Made by a program: the position numbers and the translations under genes. This document shows positions 38,127 through 46,314 of a stretch of DNA of 64,000 nucleotides, one piece after another. The notes below the pieces were generated by a model, which ran no database searches, was not told where the DNA came from, and was given only the letters and a program-made list of their open reading frames with translations. Numbering within the stretch: the stretch's first letter is position 1; every line of letters begins with the position of its first letter. Source of the DNA: an uncultured Pseudokineococcus sp. (GTDB taxonomy: Bacteria; Actinomycetota; Actinomycetes; Actinomycetales; Quadrisphaeraceae); the NCBI RefSeq assembly GCF_947495735.1, contig NZ_CANMAA010000011.1:1-64000 (forward strand), read 5' to 3'.

Positions 38127-38927
38127 TCAGCCGCGCAGGCGGCTCGTCACCAGCAGCGCGTCGTGGTCGGTGCGGGTCATCGGCACGACCTCGGTCGAGA
38201 GCGGCGCCAGCGACGACAGCGTCCCCATGACGTGCTGGATGCCGGGCAGCTGCTCGGCGGCGGCGTCCGTGCGCGTCCAGGCGCCCACGGGGGCGCAGTC
38301 CGTCCGCCGGTTCACGTCACCCGCCACGAGCACCGCCCGGCGCAGGCCCTGGGCGGCCATGACCTCGGCGAGCTCGCGGCACTGGGCGTCCTGGTTCGCG
38401 GTCGCCCCGGGCGACCCGGCCACCGCCAGGTGGGTCGTGCAGGTGGTGACGTCCCGCGTGGTCGTCACGCACAGCCAGCGGCGCTCCTCCGACCCGAGCT
38501 GGGAGGCGAACGGCGCCTCGTCGCGCCGGACCTGCGCGTCGCGCGTCAGGACGGCGTTGCCGAAGACGCCCCGCCCCTCGGGCGTGCGGCACGGCAGCGG
38601 CGCCCCGCCGTAGACGACCGTCGTGAAGGCCACCTCGTAGCCGGTCTGCTCGCCGAGCCGCTCGGCGTCCCCGCTGCAGGCCTCGTTGAGGGACACCGCG
38701 TCGGGCGCGTGCTCGCGGACCCGCAGCACGGCCTCGTCGAGGACGGCGGGGTAGGCGGTGTCCCCGAAGCAGCCGGCGAAGCCGGACAGGCACAGGTTCA
38801 TCTGCAGCAGCGACACCTCGCGCCGCGGCTCGGCGGAGGCGCCGGGCGCCACCGCGACCGCGGCGACGACGAGGGACGCGAGGGCGGCGAGCAGCGACCA
38901 GGGGCGGTGGTGCCGGGGAGTCGTCAT
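38127..38927 (-). CDS. Secreted endonuclease/exonuclease/phosphatase-family protein
   Basis: A 266-residue exported protein. The signal peptide LAALASLVVAAVAVAPGASA is followed by an EEP fold: LLQMNLCLSG, Glu in SLNEACSG, AVLVAGDVN and the C-terminal RTDHDALL. Six cysteines suggest disulfides. Family members are nucleases or phosphodiesterases; the substrate is not evident. It is flanked by an intracellular esterase and a c-di-GMP protein and seems to be a single gene. Confidence 0.85.
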   Translation of the reverse strand: MTTPRHHRPWSLLAALASLVVAAVAVAPGASAEPRREVSLLQMNLCLSGFAGCFGDTAYPAVLDEAVLRVREHAPDAVSLNEACSGDAERLGEQTGYEVAFTTVVYGGAPLPCRTPEGRGVFGNAVLTRDAQVRRDEAPFASQLGSEERRWLCVTTTRDVTTCTTHLAVAGSPGATANQDAQCRELAEVMAAQGLRRAVLVAGDVNRRTDCAPVGAWTRTDAAAEQLPGIQHVMGTLSSLAPLSTEVVPMTRTDHDALLVTSRLRG

Positions 38928-39050
38928 GGTGGCGCAGCGTGGCTCCCCGCCCGCCACGCGCGGGTGAGCGGGGGCGGTCGGGCGGACGGCGGTCCGGTGA
39001 CGAGCGACCGGCTCGCGGTGGCCCCGGCGCCGGGCGGCCCCGCCCGGGAC

Positions 39051-39101
39051 GGCCTCGGACGCGGGAGGGCCTCGGACGCGGGAGGGCCTCAGGCCCGGGC
39101 G
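39051..39101. repeat. 17-bp tandem repeat spanning a stop codon
   Basis: Two identical 17-bp copies of GGCCTCGGACGCGGGAG (39051-39067, 39068-39084) and a diverged third (39085-39101). The third contains the TGA and last codons of the GGDEF-EAL gene on the minus strand. Confidence 0.75.
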
Positions 39102-41428
39102 GGCAGGGCGTGCGCCCGGCGCCGCCCGACCTGCACGGGCACCGGGCTCGGCGGCGCGGAGGACCCGTGCGCGGGCACCTGGTCGGGCCTGAGCGGGCGG
39201 GCCAGCAGGAACCCCTGGGCCAGGTCGCAGCCGAGGGCGCGCAGGTCGTCCAGCTGCGCGGCCTCCTCGACGCCCTCGGCGAGCACCACCAGGCCCGCGG
39301 CGTGCCCGGCGTGCACCATCAGCGCGAGCAGGTCGCGCGCGGCCGGGGACCCGCCGGAGACGAAGGAGCGGTCCACCTTGAGGGTGTCGGCGGGCAGGTG
39401 CTGCAGCTGGGCCATGGACGTGTAGCCGGTGCCGAAGTCGTCGATGCTGACCGCGACCCCCAGCGCCCGGATCGCGGCGAGGTGCTCGCACGCCGTCGAG
39501 GCGTCCACGAGCACCGTCTCGGTGATCTCCACGACCAGCTGCGCCGGGGCGAGGCCGGAGCGGCGCAGCGCCTGCGCGACGGAGTCGACGACGGCGCGCC
39601 GCGCGAGGTGGCGGCCCGAGACGTTGACGGCGACCGTCCGCCCGGCGAAGCCCACCGGGTCGGCCGCGGTCCACGCCGCCATCTGGCGGGTCGCCTCGGC
39701 GAGCACCCAGCGGTCGAGGTCGCACACGAGGTCGGACCGCTCGGCCACGGGCACGAAGTCGTCCGGCGGCACGGGGCCGTGGCCGGGCCGGTCCCACCGC
39801 ACCAGCGCCTCGTAGCCGGTGACGGCGCCCGACGCGACGTCGTGCACGGGCTGGTAGTGCAGGAGGAGCTCGCCGGCGGCCAGCCCCTCGCGCAGGGCGG
39901 CCTCCAGCTGCGCCTGCTCGTCGAGCTCGCGCCGGAGCGGGGCGTCGGCGACCACGGCGCGGCCGCGGCCGCCCCGCTTGGCCCGGCCCAGCGCCACCAC
40001 GGCGTCGCCCAGCACCGCCGGGGCGCCGCCGCAGTCGCGGCTCGCGAGGGTGGCGCCGACGCTCGCGCCGACCCGCACCTCCTGCCCCTGGGCGAGCAGC
40101 GGCACCGCCAGCGCCACGACGACCAGGTCGGCCGTCTCCCGCAGCTCCTCCTCCGTGCGGCGGCCGAGGACGACGACGAACTCGTCCGCGCCGAGCCGGC
40201 CGACGAGGTCGTCGGCGCGGACCAGCGCCCGCAGGCGCTCGGCGGCGCCGCGCAGCACGGCGTCGCCCGCGCAGGGGCCGAAGCGGTCGTTGACCTGGGT
40301 GAAGCGGTCGAGGTCCACGAGCAGGAGCCCCGCAGCCCGGCCGTCGTCGCGCCGCGCGCGGGCCTCGGCGTGCAGGGCCATCTCCAGCACGGCCAGGGCG
40401 CGCGCCCGGTTCGGCAGACCGGTGAGCGGGTCGTGGGCCGCCTCGTGCGCCACGCGGGCCTGCAGCACCTCGCGCTCGTGCGCGGCGCGGGCGACGGCGC
40501 GCACGGCCGCCTCCGTCCGCGCGACGACGAGCAGCACCATCACGACGGTGGCGACGACGACGGGCCATCCCGAGACGCCGTCCCCGAGCAGCAGCTGGAC
40601 GGTGAGGACGCCGGGGGCCACCAGGACCGCCGTCACGAGCGCCGCGGTCCGACGGCGGGTGAGCGCTCCCGCCGCGGGCAGCACCTCGACCGGGGCCGCA
40701 CCGGCCTCGCGCATGGTCGGGTGCAGCGCGGCGGCGCCGAGCAGCAGGGAGGACGCCAGGTGGACGGCGCTGGCACCCGCGGCGTCGAGCCCCGGGACCA
40801 CCACGAGGTGCGCGTGCGCCGCGTCCGCCGCCAGCACGGCCACGAGCGAGGCGCCCAGGAGGTGCGCCGACGTGCTCCGGCCGCCCGGCAGGGCCAGGTG
40901 GGGGACGAGCAGCCCCAGCAGGAGCACGTCGCACAGCAGGTGGGCCACGCCGACGACGTGCGCGGGCCCTCCGGCGGACGACGCCGCCAGGACGGGCTCC
41001 ACGACGACGACCCAGGCCAGCAGGACGAGCCCGCTGACGACCACGGCCGCGTCCAGCAGCGTCCCGCTCCGCGCCCCCCGCGCGCGCTCGCGCAGGTGGA
41101 GGACGAGGCCGCCCGCCACGAGCAGGTGGGCCGCCAGGTGGGTCGCGTCCGCGGGCGACGGGGAGGGGTCCCGGCCCAGCGCCTCGGAGACGCCTTGGAC
41201 GACGTCGCCGACGCCCCGCGCCACCAGGCCGGAGCCGAGCAGCCACCACCCGAGCGGGCGCACCGGCCGGTGGCGCCGGATCCCCACGACGACGCCGGCG
41301 GCGCCCAGGAGGGTCCCCGCGAGGAGCGCGAGCTGCGGGAGGAGCCCGGGCGGCAGGAGGACGACGGCCGCGCACAGCAGCGCGGCCGGGGCGGCGTGCG
41401 CGAGCACGGCCCGCTCGCGCGTCAGCAC
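39089..41428 (-). CDS. Membrane GGDEF-EAL protein, probable c-di-GMP phosphodiesterase
   Basis: A 779-residue protein. Eight or so TM helices (to about residue 320) form an uncharacterised sensor. GGDEF (from about 325, HDPLTGLPNRARAL) has GADEF in place of GGDEF near 412, so cyclase activity is doubtful. The EAL domain (from about 525) looks complete: YEALVRW near 540, NVSGRHL, VEITETVL, IDDFGTGYTS and LAEGVE. Hydrolysis of c-di-GMP is expected, with GADEF perhaps sensing GTP. GTG at 41428 is chosen because GGAGG lies eight bases before it; GTG at 41434 is also possible. Confidence 0.9.
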   Translation of the reverse strand: MLTRERAVLAHAAPAALLCAAVVLLPPGLLPQLALLAGTLLGAAGVVVGIRRHRPVRPLGWWLLGSGLVARGVGDVVQGVSEALGRDPSPSPADATHLAAHLLVAGGLVLHLRERARGARSGTLLDAAVVVSGLVLLAWVVVVEPVLAASSAGGPAHVVGVAHLLCDVLLLGLLVPHLALPGGRSTSAHLLGASLVAVLAADAAHAHLVVVPGLDAAGASAVHLASSLLLGAAALHPTMREAGAAPVEVLPAAGALTRRRTAALVTAVLVAPGVLTVQLLLGDGVSGWPVVVATVVMVLLVVARTEAAVRAVARAAHEREVLQARVAHEAAHDPLTGLPNRARALAVLEMALHAEARARRDDGRAAGLLLVDLDRFTQVNDRFGPCAGDAVLRGAAERLRALVRADDLVGRLGADEFVVVLGRRTEEELRETADLVVVALAVPLLAQGQEVRVGASVGATLASRDCGGAPAVLGDAVVALGRAKRGGRGRAVVADAPLRRELDEQAQLEAALREGLAAGELLLHYQPVHDVASGAVTGYEALVRWDRPGHGPVPPDDFVPVAERSDLVCDLDRWVLAEATRQMAAWTAADPVGFAGRTVAVNVSGRHLARRAVVDSVAQALRRSGLAPAQLVVEITETVLVDASTACEHLAAIRALGVAVSIDDFGTGYTSMAQLQHLPADTLKVDRSFVSGGSPAARDLLALMVHAGHAAGLVVLAEGVEEAAQLDDLRALGCDLAQGFLLARPLRPDQVPAHGSSAPPSPVPVQVGRRRAHALPARA

Positions 41429-41544
41429 CTCCACCCCCTCCGGCACACCAGTGCATCGGCAGGCCCCCCGACCGCTTGAGCGGGGGCGAGCCCGCGTGGC
41501 CCGGACGCCGGACGCTCCTCGGGCGGCGCGGCCGCGGGCGCAGG

Positions 41545-41575
41545 TCCGCCCCGGGACCGACGGTCCCGGGGCGGA
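41545..41575. terminator. Terminator-like hairpin
   Basis: Perfect 14-bp inverted repeat (41545-41558 with 41562-41575) with a 3-nt loop, downstream on the minus strand of the small ORF ending at 41628. It implies a transcript arriving from that side. Confidence 0.7.
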
Positions 41576-41627
41576 GGGGGCGTCCTCGGCGGACGGCGTC
41601 AGCCGGCCGGCGCGGGGTGCGGGGCGC

Positions 41628-41816
41628 TCAGCCCCGCTCGGGGCGGCGGGCCTGCGAGGCCGGCGCCGCCGAGGTGCCGGTCGTGCGAGCGGCGGTGCGC
41701 CGGTGGCCGCGAGCGCTCGAGGCGCGGTGCGCCGCGGCGGCGCCGTGCAGGTCGAGCGTGCGCGCCGCGGCCGCGGCGCTGGAGGGGTCGAGCATGGACG
41801 ACAGAGCGGAGAGCAC
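41628..41816 (-). CDS. Possible small basic protein, unrecognised
   Basis: A 62-residue ORF, VLSALSSMLDPSSAAAAART and on to a basic, Ala/Arg/Thr-rich end (GHRRTAARTTGTSAAP). The GTG has an AGGA seven bases upstream; an ATG seven codons later could also serve. It sits between two strong hairpins (41545-41575 and 41956-41994) that would bound its own transcript. I do not recognise a family. Basic composition would fit a nucleic-acid or ribosome-associated peptide, but chance coding in GC-rich DNA cannot be excluded. Confidence 0.4.
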   Translation of the reverse strand: MLSALSSMLDPSSAAAAARTLDLHGAAAAHRASSARGHRRTAARTTGTSAAPASQARRPERG

Positions 41817-41955
41817 GGCGGGTCCTGACGATCGGTGCGGCGCACGGGCAGATCGCCCGCTCACCAGGGGCAAGGCCCTGCCGGTACGGGATGTTCCGGC
41901 CCCCGCGCCCACCGCCCGCCGCCCCCACCCGCACGGACGAGCAGGTCCCCCCGCG

Positions 41956-41994
41956 GCGTCCGAGGGCGGCTGCGGCGCAGCTCCCCTCGGACGC
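41956..41994 (-). terminator. Terminator hairpin after the core-MetE gene
   Basis: Perfect 11-bp outer stem (41956-41966 with 41984-41994) and an inner GCTGC/GCAGC stem, starting six bases past the stop of the methionine synthase-like gene. Confidence 0.8.
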
Positions 41995-41999
41995 GCGGC

Positions 42000-43178
42000 T
42001 CAGCCCCAGACGCTGCGGGCGACGTCCACGACGCGCGCCAGCTTGGCCCACTGCTCGTCCTCGGTGAGCGCGTTGCCCTCGTGCGTGGAGGAGAAGCCGC
42101 ACTGCGGGGAGAGCGCCAGCTGCTCCAGCGGGGCGTACCGGGCCGCCTCGTCGATCCGGCGGCGCAGGGCGTCGGGGTCCTCCAGCTCCGGGGTCTTGGA
42201 GGTCACCAGGCCCAGCACGACGGTCTTGCCCGGCGGCAGGTGGCGCAGCACCTCGAGGGAGCCCGAGCGCTCGTCGTCGAACTCGAGGAAGTACGCGTCG
42301 ACGTCCAGGTCGTTGAAGAGCTGCTCCGCGACGACGTCGTACCCCCCGCTCAGCGCCCACGCCGAGCGGAAGTTGCCGCGGCACAGGTGCGTGGAGACCA
42401 CGAGGTCGCGGGGGCGGCCCTCGAGGGCGGCGTTGAACTGGCGGACGAACCCGCCGACGGCCTCCTGCAGCTGCGCGCCGGACAGCCCCATGCGCTCCTG
42501 GTGCTGCGGGTCCCCCAGGAAGGTCAGGCTGACGTCGTCGAGCTGGAGGTAGCGCAGGCCGGCGGCGTGCACGCGGGCCACCTGCTCGCGGTAGGCCGCG
42601 GCGACGTCCGCCCGCAGCTCCTCCTCGTCGTCGTAGGCGCCGTCGAAGGCGATCGGCGTGAAGGCGTTGTGGACCATGTTCGGCGAGGGGATCGTCAGCT
42701 TCGGCGTCGCCCCGGTCCCCTCCTGCGCGACGGCCGCCTGGAGGGAGGCCAGCGCGTCGGCGAAGACGGTCTCGCCCAGGCGCACCGGCCCGGTGACGCG
42801 GCGCCCCGTGATCGGCGCGAGGACCTGCTCGCCGTCGGCGCCCGTGAAGGGGACCTGGCCGACCCCGTCGGGCTCCACCCCCTCGAGGGCGAAGATGAAG
42901 TCCTCGTGCCAGAAGTCGCGGCGCACCTCGCCGTCGGTGGCCACCTGCAGGCCGACGTCCGCCTGGCGGCGGACGAGGTCGCGCACGGCACGGTCCTCGG
43001 CGTCGGCGAGCTGCTGCGCGGAGATCTCGCCCTCCGCCCGCCGGGCGCGGGCGCGCGCCACCGCGGCCGGGCGCAGCAGGCTGCCGACGTGCTCGGCGCG
43101 GAAGGGCGGGCCGGCAGCCAGGTCGCCGGTCCCGGAGCTGGTCCCGGAGCTGGTGCTGGTGCTGGTGCTGGTGGTCAT
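42000..43178 (-). CDS. Core-MetE type cobalamin-independent methionine synthase-like protein
   Basis: A 392-residue single-barrel protein related to the C-terminal catalytic half of MetE, like Bacillus YxjG/YxjH. Zinc ligands expected are His and Cys in STHLCRGN and the Cys of SPQCGFSS. RAEHVGSLLRP starts the conserved barrel. It lacks the N-terminal half that binds polyglutamyl folate in MetE, so the methyl donor may differ. A SAM-IV riboswitch 123 nt upstream ties it to methionine/SAM supply. The N-terminus is a TSTSTSTSSGTSSGTG run from a GCTGGT DNA repeat. ATG with AGGGAG. Confidence 0.88.
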   Translation of the reverse strand: MTTSTSTSTSSGTSSGTGDLAAGPPFRAEHVGSLLRPAAVARARARRAEGEISAQQLADAEDRAVRDLVRRQADVGLQVATDGEVRRDFWHEDFIFALEGVEPDGVGQVPFTGADGEQVLAPITGRRVTGPVRLGETVFADALASLQAAVAQEGTGATPKLTIPSPNMVHNAFTPIAFDGAYDDEEELRADVAAAYREQVARVHAAGLRYLQLDDVSLTFLGDPQHQERMGLSGAQLQEAVGGFVRQFNAALEGRPRDLVVSTHLCRGNFRSAWALSGGYDVVAEQLFNDLDVDAYFLEFDDERSGSLEVLRHLPPGKTVVLGLVTSKTPELEDPDALRRRIDEAARYAPLEQLALSPQCGFSSTHEGNALTEDEQWAKLARVVDVARSVWG

Positions 43179-43269
43179 GGGACTCCCTGCGCAGGAGGAC
43201 GACGCGCGGCGCCGTCCTCGGACGGGGCACGGTGAGACGGGCGTCTCCCGCGCTTGACGCCGTCGGCGC

Positions 43270-43287
43270 GCACCTGCGGGCAGGTGC
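43270..43287 (-). promoter_or_regulatory. Hairpin in the riboswitch expression platform
   Basis: GCACCTGC and GCAGGTGC form an 18-nt perfect palindromic stem about 15 nt past the SAM-IV aptamer on the minus strand. It is a candidate attenuator or anti-sequestor element. A CCGGA/TCCGG stem lies just before it. No T-tract follows. Confidence 0.5.
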
Positions 43288-43301
43288 TCCGGACGGCGTC
43301 C

Positions 43302-43380
43302 GGGTCATCACCCGGGGCACCCCACCGCGAGAGAGGGTTGCCGGCCAGCCACCCGGGGGTTAGCGCTGGCACTCGTGACC
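43302..43380 (-). ncRNA. SAM-IV riboswitch
   Basis: Read on the minus strand, the segment opens GGTCACGAGTGCCAGCG, contains GCTGGCCGGCAACCCTC and GCGGTGGGGTGCCCCGGG, and closes with TGATGACC pairing back to GGTCA. These blocks, in this order and spacing, are the conserved core of the actinobacterial SAM-IV aptamer: P1, the GCCAGC/GCTGGC stem, the CCGGCAACC joining region and the pseudoknot-forming GGTGGGGTGCC. It binds S-adenosylmethionine and should lower expression of the downstream core-MetE gene when SAM is plentiful. The downstream hairpin at 43270-43287 may be part of the switch. Confidence 0.93.
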
Positions 43381-43480
43381 TGGCCGGGAGGGTAGACGGC
43401 GCGCACCGGCCCTCGCCCCCGCTCCCGCACGTCGAGACGGCGGCGCGCGGGCGGCGGCGCCGCTGCGGCACGCTGGGGCC

Positions 43481-44647
43481 GTGCCCTCCCCCCACGACGA
43501 CGACCGCGACGCCCCCGACACCCCGGAGGGCCGCGGCGCACCTCACGGCCACGCCCTCGACGGCCAGCACGCGGAGGGCCACGACACCGGGGGCCACGGG
43601 CCAGACGGCCACGACACCGAGGGGCGGGGCCCGGGCCACGCGCCCGCGGACGCCCCGCGCGGGGTCCGCCTCGCGTACGCGGCGCAGACGGGAGTGCGGG
43701 ACGCCGTCGCGGCGCTCGCGCGCCGGGCGGGCTGGACCCCCGCGCTGCTCAGCTACCCGGGCCTCGGGGGTCCTCGCGCCGTGCGGGTGCTGGGCCGGGT
43801 GCTCCTGGCGCCGCGGGAGACCGAGCCCTCGCGCCGGGTCGGCGTCCCCGGCTGGCAGCGCTTCCTGACGCTGGAGCTGCCCGACCAGGAGGTCCAGGTG
43901 CGCGTCGGCGGGGTGAGCACGACCGTGCGCAGCGACAGCTCGGGGCTGCTGGACGCCGTCGTCGACGTCGAGCTCGCCCCCGGCCCGGCGGAGGTGGAGC
44001 TGCGCGTGCCCGGCCGCCCGCCGCTGCAGGGGGTCGTCCACGTCGTGCGGCCCGGCGCCGTCCGCGGGGTCGTCTGCGACGTCGACGACACGGTGTGGGT
44101 GACGGGCCTGTCCACGCCGCTGCTGGCGGCGTGGCGGACCGTCGCGCGCTCCAGCGCCGACCGGCACCCCGTGCCGGGCATCGGCGCGCTGCTGCGCGCG
44201 GTCGTGCAGGACGTGCCGCACGCGCCCGTCGTCTACCTCTCCAACGGCGCGTGGAACCTCAACGGGCCGGTCGTGCGCTTCCTGCGCCGCCACCGCTTCC
44301 CCGCCGGTCCCGTCCTCATGACCGACTGGGGCGTGCTGCCGGAGAGCTGGTTCCGCGACGGCCGCCGCCACAAGCGGGAGACGCTGGAGCGCCTCGTGCA
44401 CGAGCTCCCCGATGTGCGCTGGGTCCTCGTCGGCGACGACGGCGAGCACGACCCCGACATCTACCGCGACCTCGCGCGTCGCTTCCCGTCCTCGGTCGAG
44501 GCGGTGGCCATCCGCCAGGTCGGCCCGGGGGCGACCGCGTCCGTCGACCACGAGGGCGAGGTGCCCGTCGTCAGCGCCCCCGACGGACGGGAGCTGCTGG
44601 AGCGGCTGGCGCCGCTGCTCGAGGACCGCGCCGGCGAGCGCGCGTAG
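43481..44647 (+). CDS. App1-like phosphatidate phosphatase (DUF2183)
   Basis: A 388-residue HAD-type phosphatase. The first ~60 residues are hydrophilic and His/Gly/Asp-rich (GHDTGGHGPDGHDTEG), a repeated low-complexity tail that could bind metal. A beta-rich domain (about 100-200) precedes the App1 catalytic region: nucleophile motif CDVDDTVWVT, YLSNGAWN, KRETLERL and GDDGEHDP. Bacterial members are thought to act on phosphatidate-like lipids; no TM segment is seen. The start is GTG. It is divergent from the SAM-IV/core-MetE unit. Confidence 0.88.
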   Translation: MPSPHDDDRDAPDTPEGRGAPHGHALDGQHAEGHDTGGHGPDGHDTEGRGPGHAPADAPRGVRLAYAAQTGVRDAVAALARRAGWTPALLSYPGLGGPRAVRVLGRVLLAPRETEPSRRVGVPGWQRFLTLELPDQEVQVRVGGVSTTVRSDSSGLLDAVVDVELAPGPAEVELRVPGRPPLQGVVHVVRPGAVRGVVCDVDDTVWVTGLSTPLLAAWRTVARSSADRHPVPGIGALLRAVVQDVPHAPVVYLSNGAWNLNGPVVRFLRRHRFPAGPVLMTDWGVLPESWFRDGRRHKRETLERLVHELPDVRWVLVGDDGEHDPDIYRDLARRFPSSVEAVAIRQVGPGATASVDHEGEVPVVSAPDGRELLERLAPLLEDRAGERA

Positions 44648-44727
44648 CCCGTCCCGACCGGGTGCACCGAGCCCCGGGCGGGGTGCCGCTGCGCCCGGGC
44701 GGCCCGCGCCCGGGGCATCATCGCGGC

Positions 44728-45936
44728 GTGAGCCCTCTCCACGACCGCCTCACCCCCGTGCTGGGTCGCGCCCTGGCGCTCGCCGTCGCCGTCGCCGTCG
44801 TGGCGCCCGCGGCGGCCGTCGCGTCGACCCCGGCGCCCTCGACGACGGGGACCTCCTCGACGGGGACCTCCTCGACGGGCTCCCTCACCGCGCCCCCGAC
44901 GGCCGGCCGGCTCGAGGTGGCGCCGCTGGAGGCCCTCGTCGAGGAGGCCGCCGAGGACGACGTGCGCCTGTCCGTCGGCGTGCAGTCGCTCGGCGACGCC
45001 ACGCTGACGGACGGGCCGGTGGTCGTGGGGTCCACCGAGCCGTTCACGTCCGCCTCCCTCATCAAGGTGGCGCTCGTCACGGCCGCCCTGCGCGCCGTCG
45101 ACCGCGGCGACCTGTCCCTCGACGAGGTCGAGACCGTGACGAACGCCGACGACGTGCCCGGCACGGGCGTCCTCGCCGGGTACCCCTCCCCCTACGGAGC
45201 CACGGTGGCCGAGCTCTGCGAGCTGGCCCTCACGGTCAGCGACAACACGGCCAGCAACGTGCTCGCGGAGATGATCGGCCTCGAGGAGGTCCAGCGGCTC
45301 GTCGACGACCTCGGGCTCGAGCCCACGCACATGGGCCGGCTCTTCTTCTCCTCGGGACCGAAGAGCGAGAGCAACGACCTCGACACCGCCAGCACGGTCG
45401 AGCTGTTCCGCGCCGTCCACGAGGGCGAGGTGCTGACGCCCGCCTCGCGGGACCTGCTCCTGGGCTGGCTGCGCGAGCAGGAGCTCGACACCAAGATCGT
45501 CCCCGCCCTGCCGGGCGTGCCGGTCGCCAGCAAGACGGGCGACACCTCCGAGGTCAGCCACGCCGGCGGCTACCTCCTCGAGGAGGGGCGCGAGACCGTC
45601 ATCGTCCTGCTCAGCGAGACCGAGGACGGGCGCTCGCCGACGGCGGCAGCCGACCCCTACCTCTCCGAGGCCGCGCAGATCGTGCACGCCCAGGTCGCCG
45701 CGGCACCGCCCGCACCGACGCCGACGCCGACCGCGGCCGCCGCCCAGGACGCGGAGGTCGCCCAGGCCGTCCGCGCCGCCCTCGACGAGCCCGCGGACCC
45801 CGAGCGCTCCGGCGGCGCGGCGCTGCCCGCCCTCGGCGTCGTCGCGCTCGGCCTCCTCGGCGCCCTCGCCCTCGCCGTCGTGGCGCTGCGGGCGCGGGTG
45901 CTCCTGCGGCGGCGTCGCCGCGGCTCCCGGCGCTAG
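44728..45936 (+). CDS. Cell-surface class A beta-lactamase-fold serine hydrolase
   Basis: A 402-residue exported hydrolase. The signal peptide (ALALAVAVAVVAPAAAVA) leads to a Thr/Ser-rich linker. The catalytic fold has SxxK as SASLIK (Ser108/Lys111), SDN in VSDNTASN near 171 and KTG in SKTGDTSEV near 268. The usual ExxLN omega loop is not obvious, so penicillinase activity is uncertain; a D,D-peptidase-like role is possible. A C-terminal TM anchor (about 365-385) ends in RRRRRGSRR, keeping the enzyme outside the membrane. GTG start. Confidence 0.85.
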   Translation: MSPLHDRLTPVLGRALALAVAVAVVAPAAAVASTPAPSTTGTSSTGTSSTGSLTAPPTAGRLEVAPLEALVEEAAEDDVRLSVGVQSLGDATLTDGPVVVGSTEPFTSASLIKVALVTAALRAVDRGDLSLDEVETVTNADDVPGTGVLAGYPSPYGATVAELCELALTVSDNTASNVLAEMIGLEEVQRLVDDLGLEPTHMGRLFFSSGPKSESNDLDTASTVELFRAVHEGEVLTPASRDLLLGWLREQELDTKIVPALPGVPVASKTGDTSEVSHAGGYLLEEGRETVIVLLSETEDGRSPTAAADPYLSEAAQIVHAQVAAAPPAPTPTPTAAAAQDAEVAQAVRAALDEPADPERSGGAALPALGVVALGLLGALALAVVALRARVLLRRRRRGSRR

Positions 45937-45974
45937 CCGCCGGCGGCGCCGGAGCACCCGGCACCTCCTGACCG

Positions 45975-46013
45975 GAGCGAGCCCGCCACCTCCTCGAGGT
46001 GGCGGGCTCGCTC
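45975..46013. terminator. Bidirectional terminator hairpin
   Basis: Perfect 17-bp inverted repeat (45975-45991 with 45997-46013) around a 5-nt loop, between the convergent beta-lactamase-fold gene and the small protein gene at 46033. Confidence 0.88.
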
Positions 46014-46032
46014 GTCACCGGTCCCGTCCGCC

Positions 46033-46314
46033 TCAGCCGGCGGCGTGCTGCTCGGGGTCGGGCTCCACCTGCTCGAGCTCGTCGGGGATCTCGTAGTTGT
46101 TGAGGACCACCAGCCGGCCGGCGCAGATCTCCGAGGCGGAGCTGCGCATCCAGGGCGCCGGTTGGTCGGGCAGGTCCGCCGCGACGAGCGCTCGCTGCAG
46201 GGCCTCCATCGCCTCCCCGTGCCGGGCGCCGCGGTGGGTCGCCGTGGTGGCGTTCACCACCAGCTGCAGCCGGTGCTGGAGCGAGGCGAGCGACTCCGGT
46301 GCCGACTCGGTCAT
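46033..46314 (-). CDS. Small conserved-looking cytosolic protein
   Basis: A 93-residue protein, MTESAPESLASLQHRLQLVV at the start, with YEIPDELEQVEPDPEQHAAG at the end. No signal, TM or known domain that I recognise. The composition is balanced rather than repeat-like and codon third positions follow the gene pattern, which supports coding. The ATG overlaps the upstream membrane protein stop (ATGA), so both products are probably made together. Function unknown. Confidence 0.7.
   Translation of the reverse strand: MTESAPESLASLQHRLQLVVNATTATHRGARHGEAMEALQRALVAADLPDQPAPWMRSSASEICAGRLVVLNNYEIPDELEQVEPDPEQHAAG

Noticed and set aside
41875-41905. GGAAC motif as an ECF sigma promoter for the small ORF
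   Set aside because: No matching -10 element at the expected distance.
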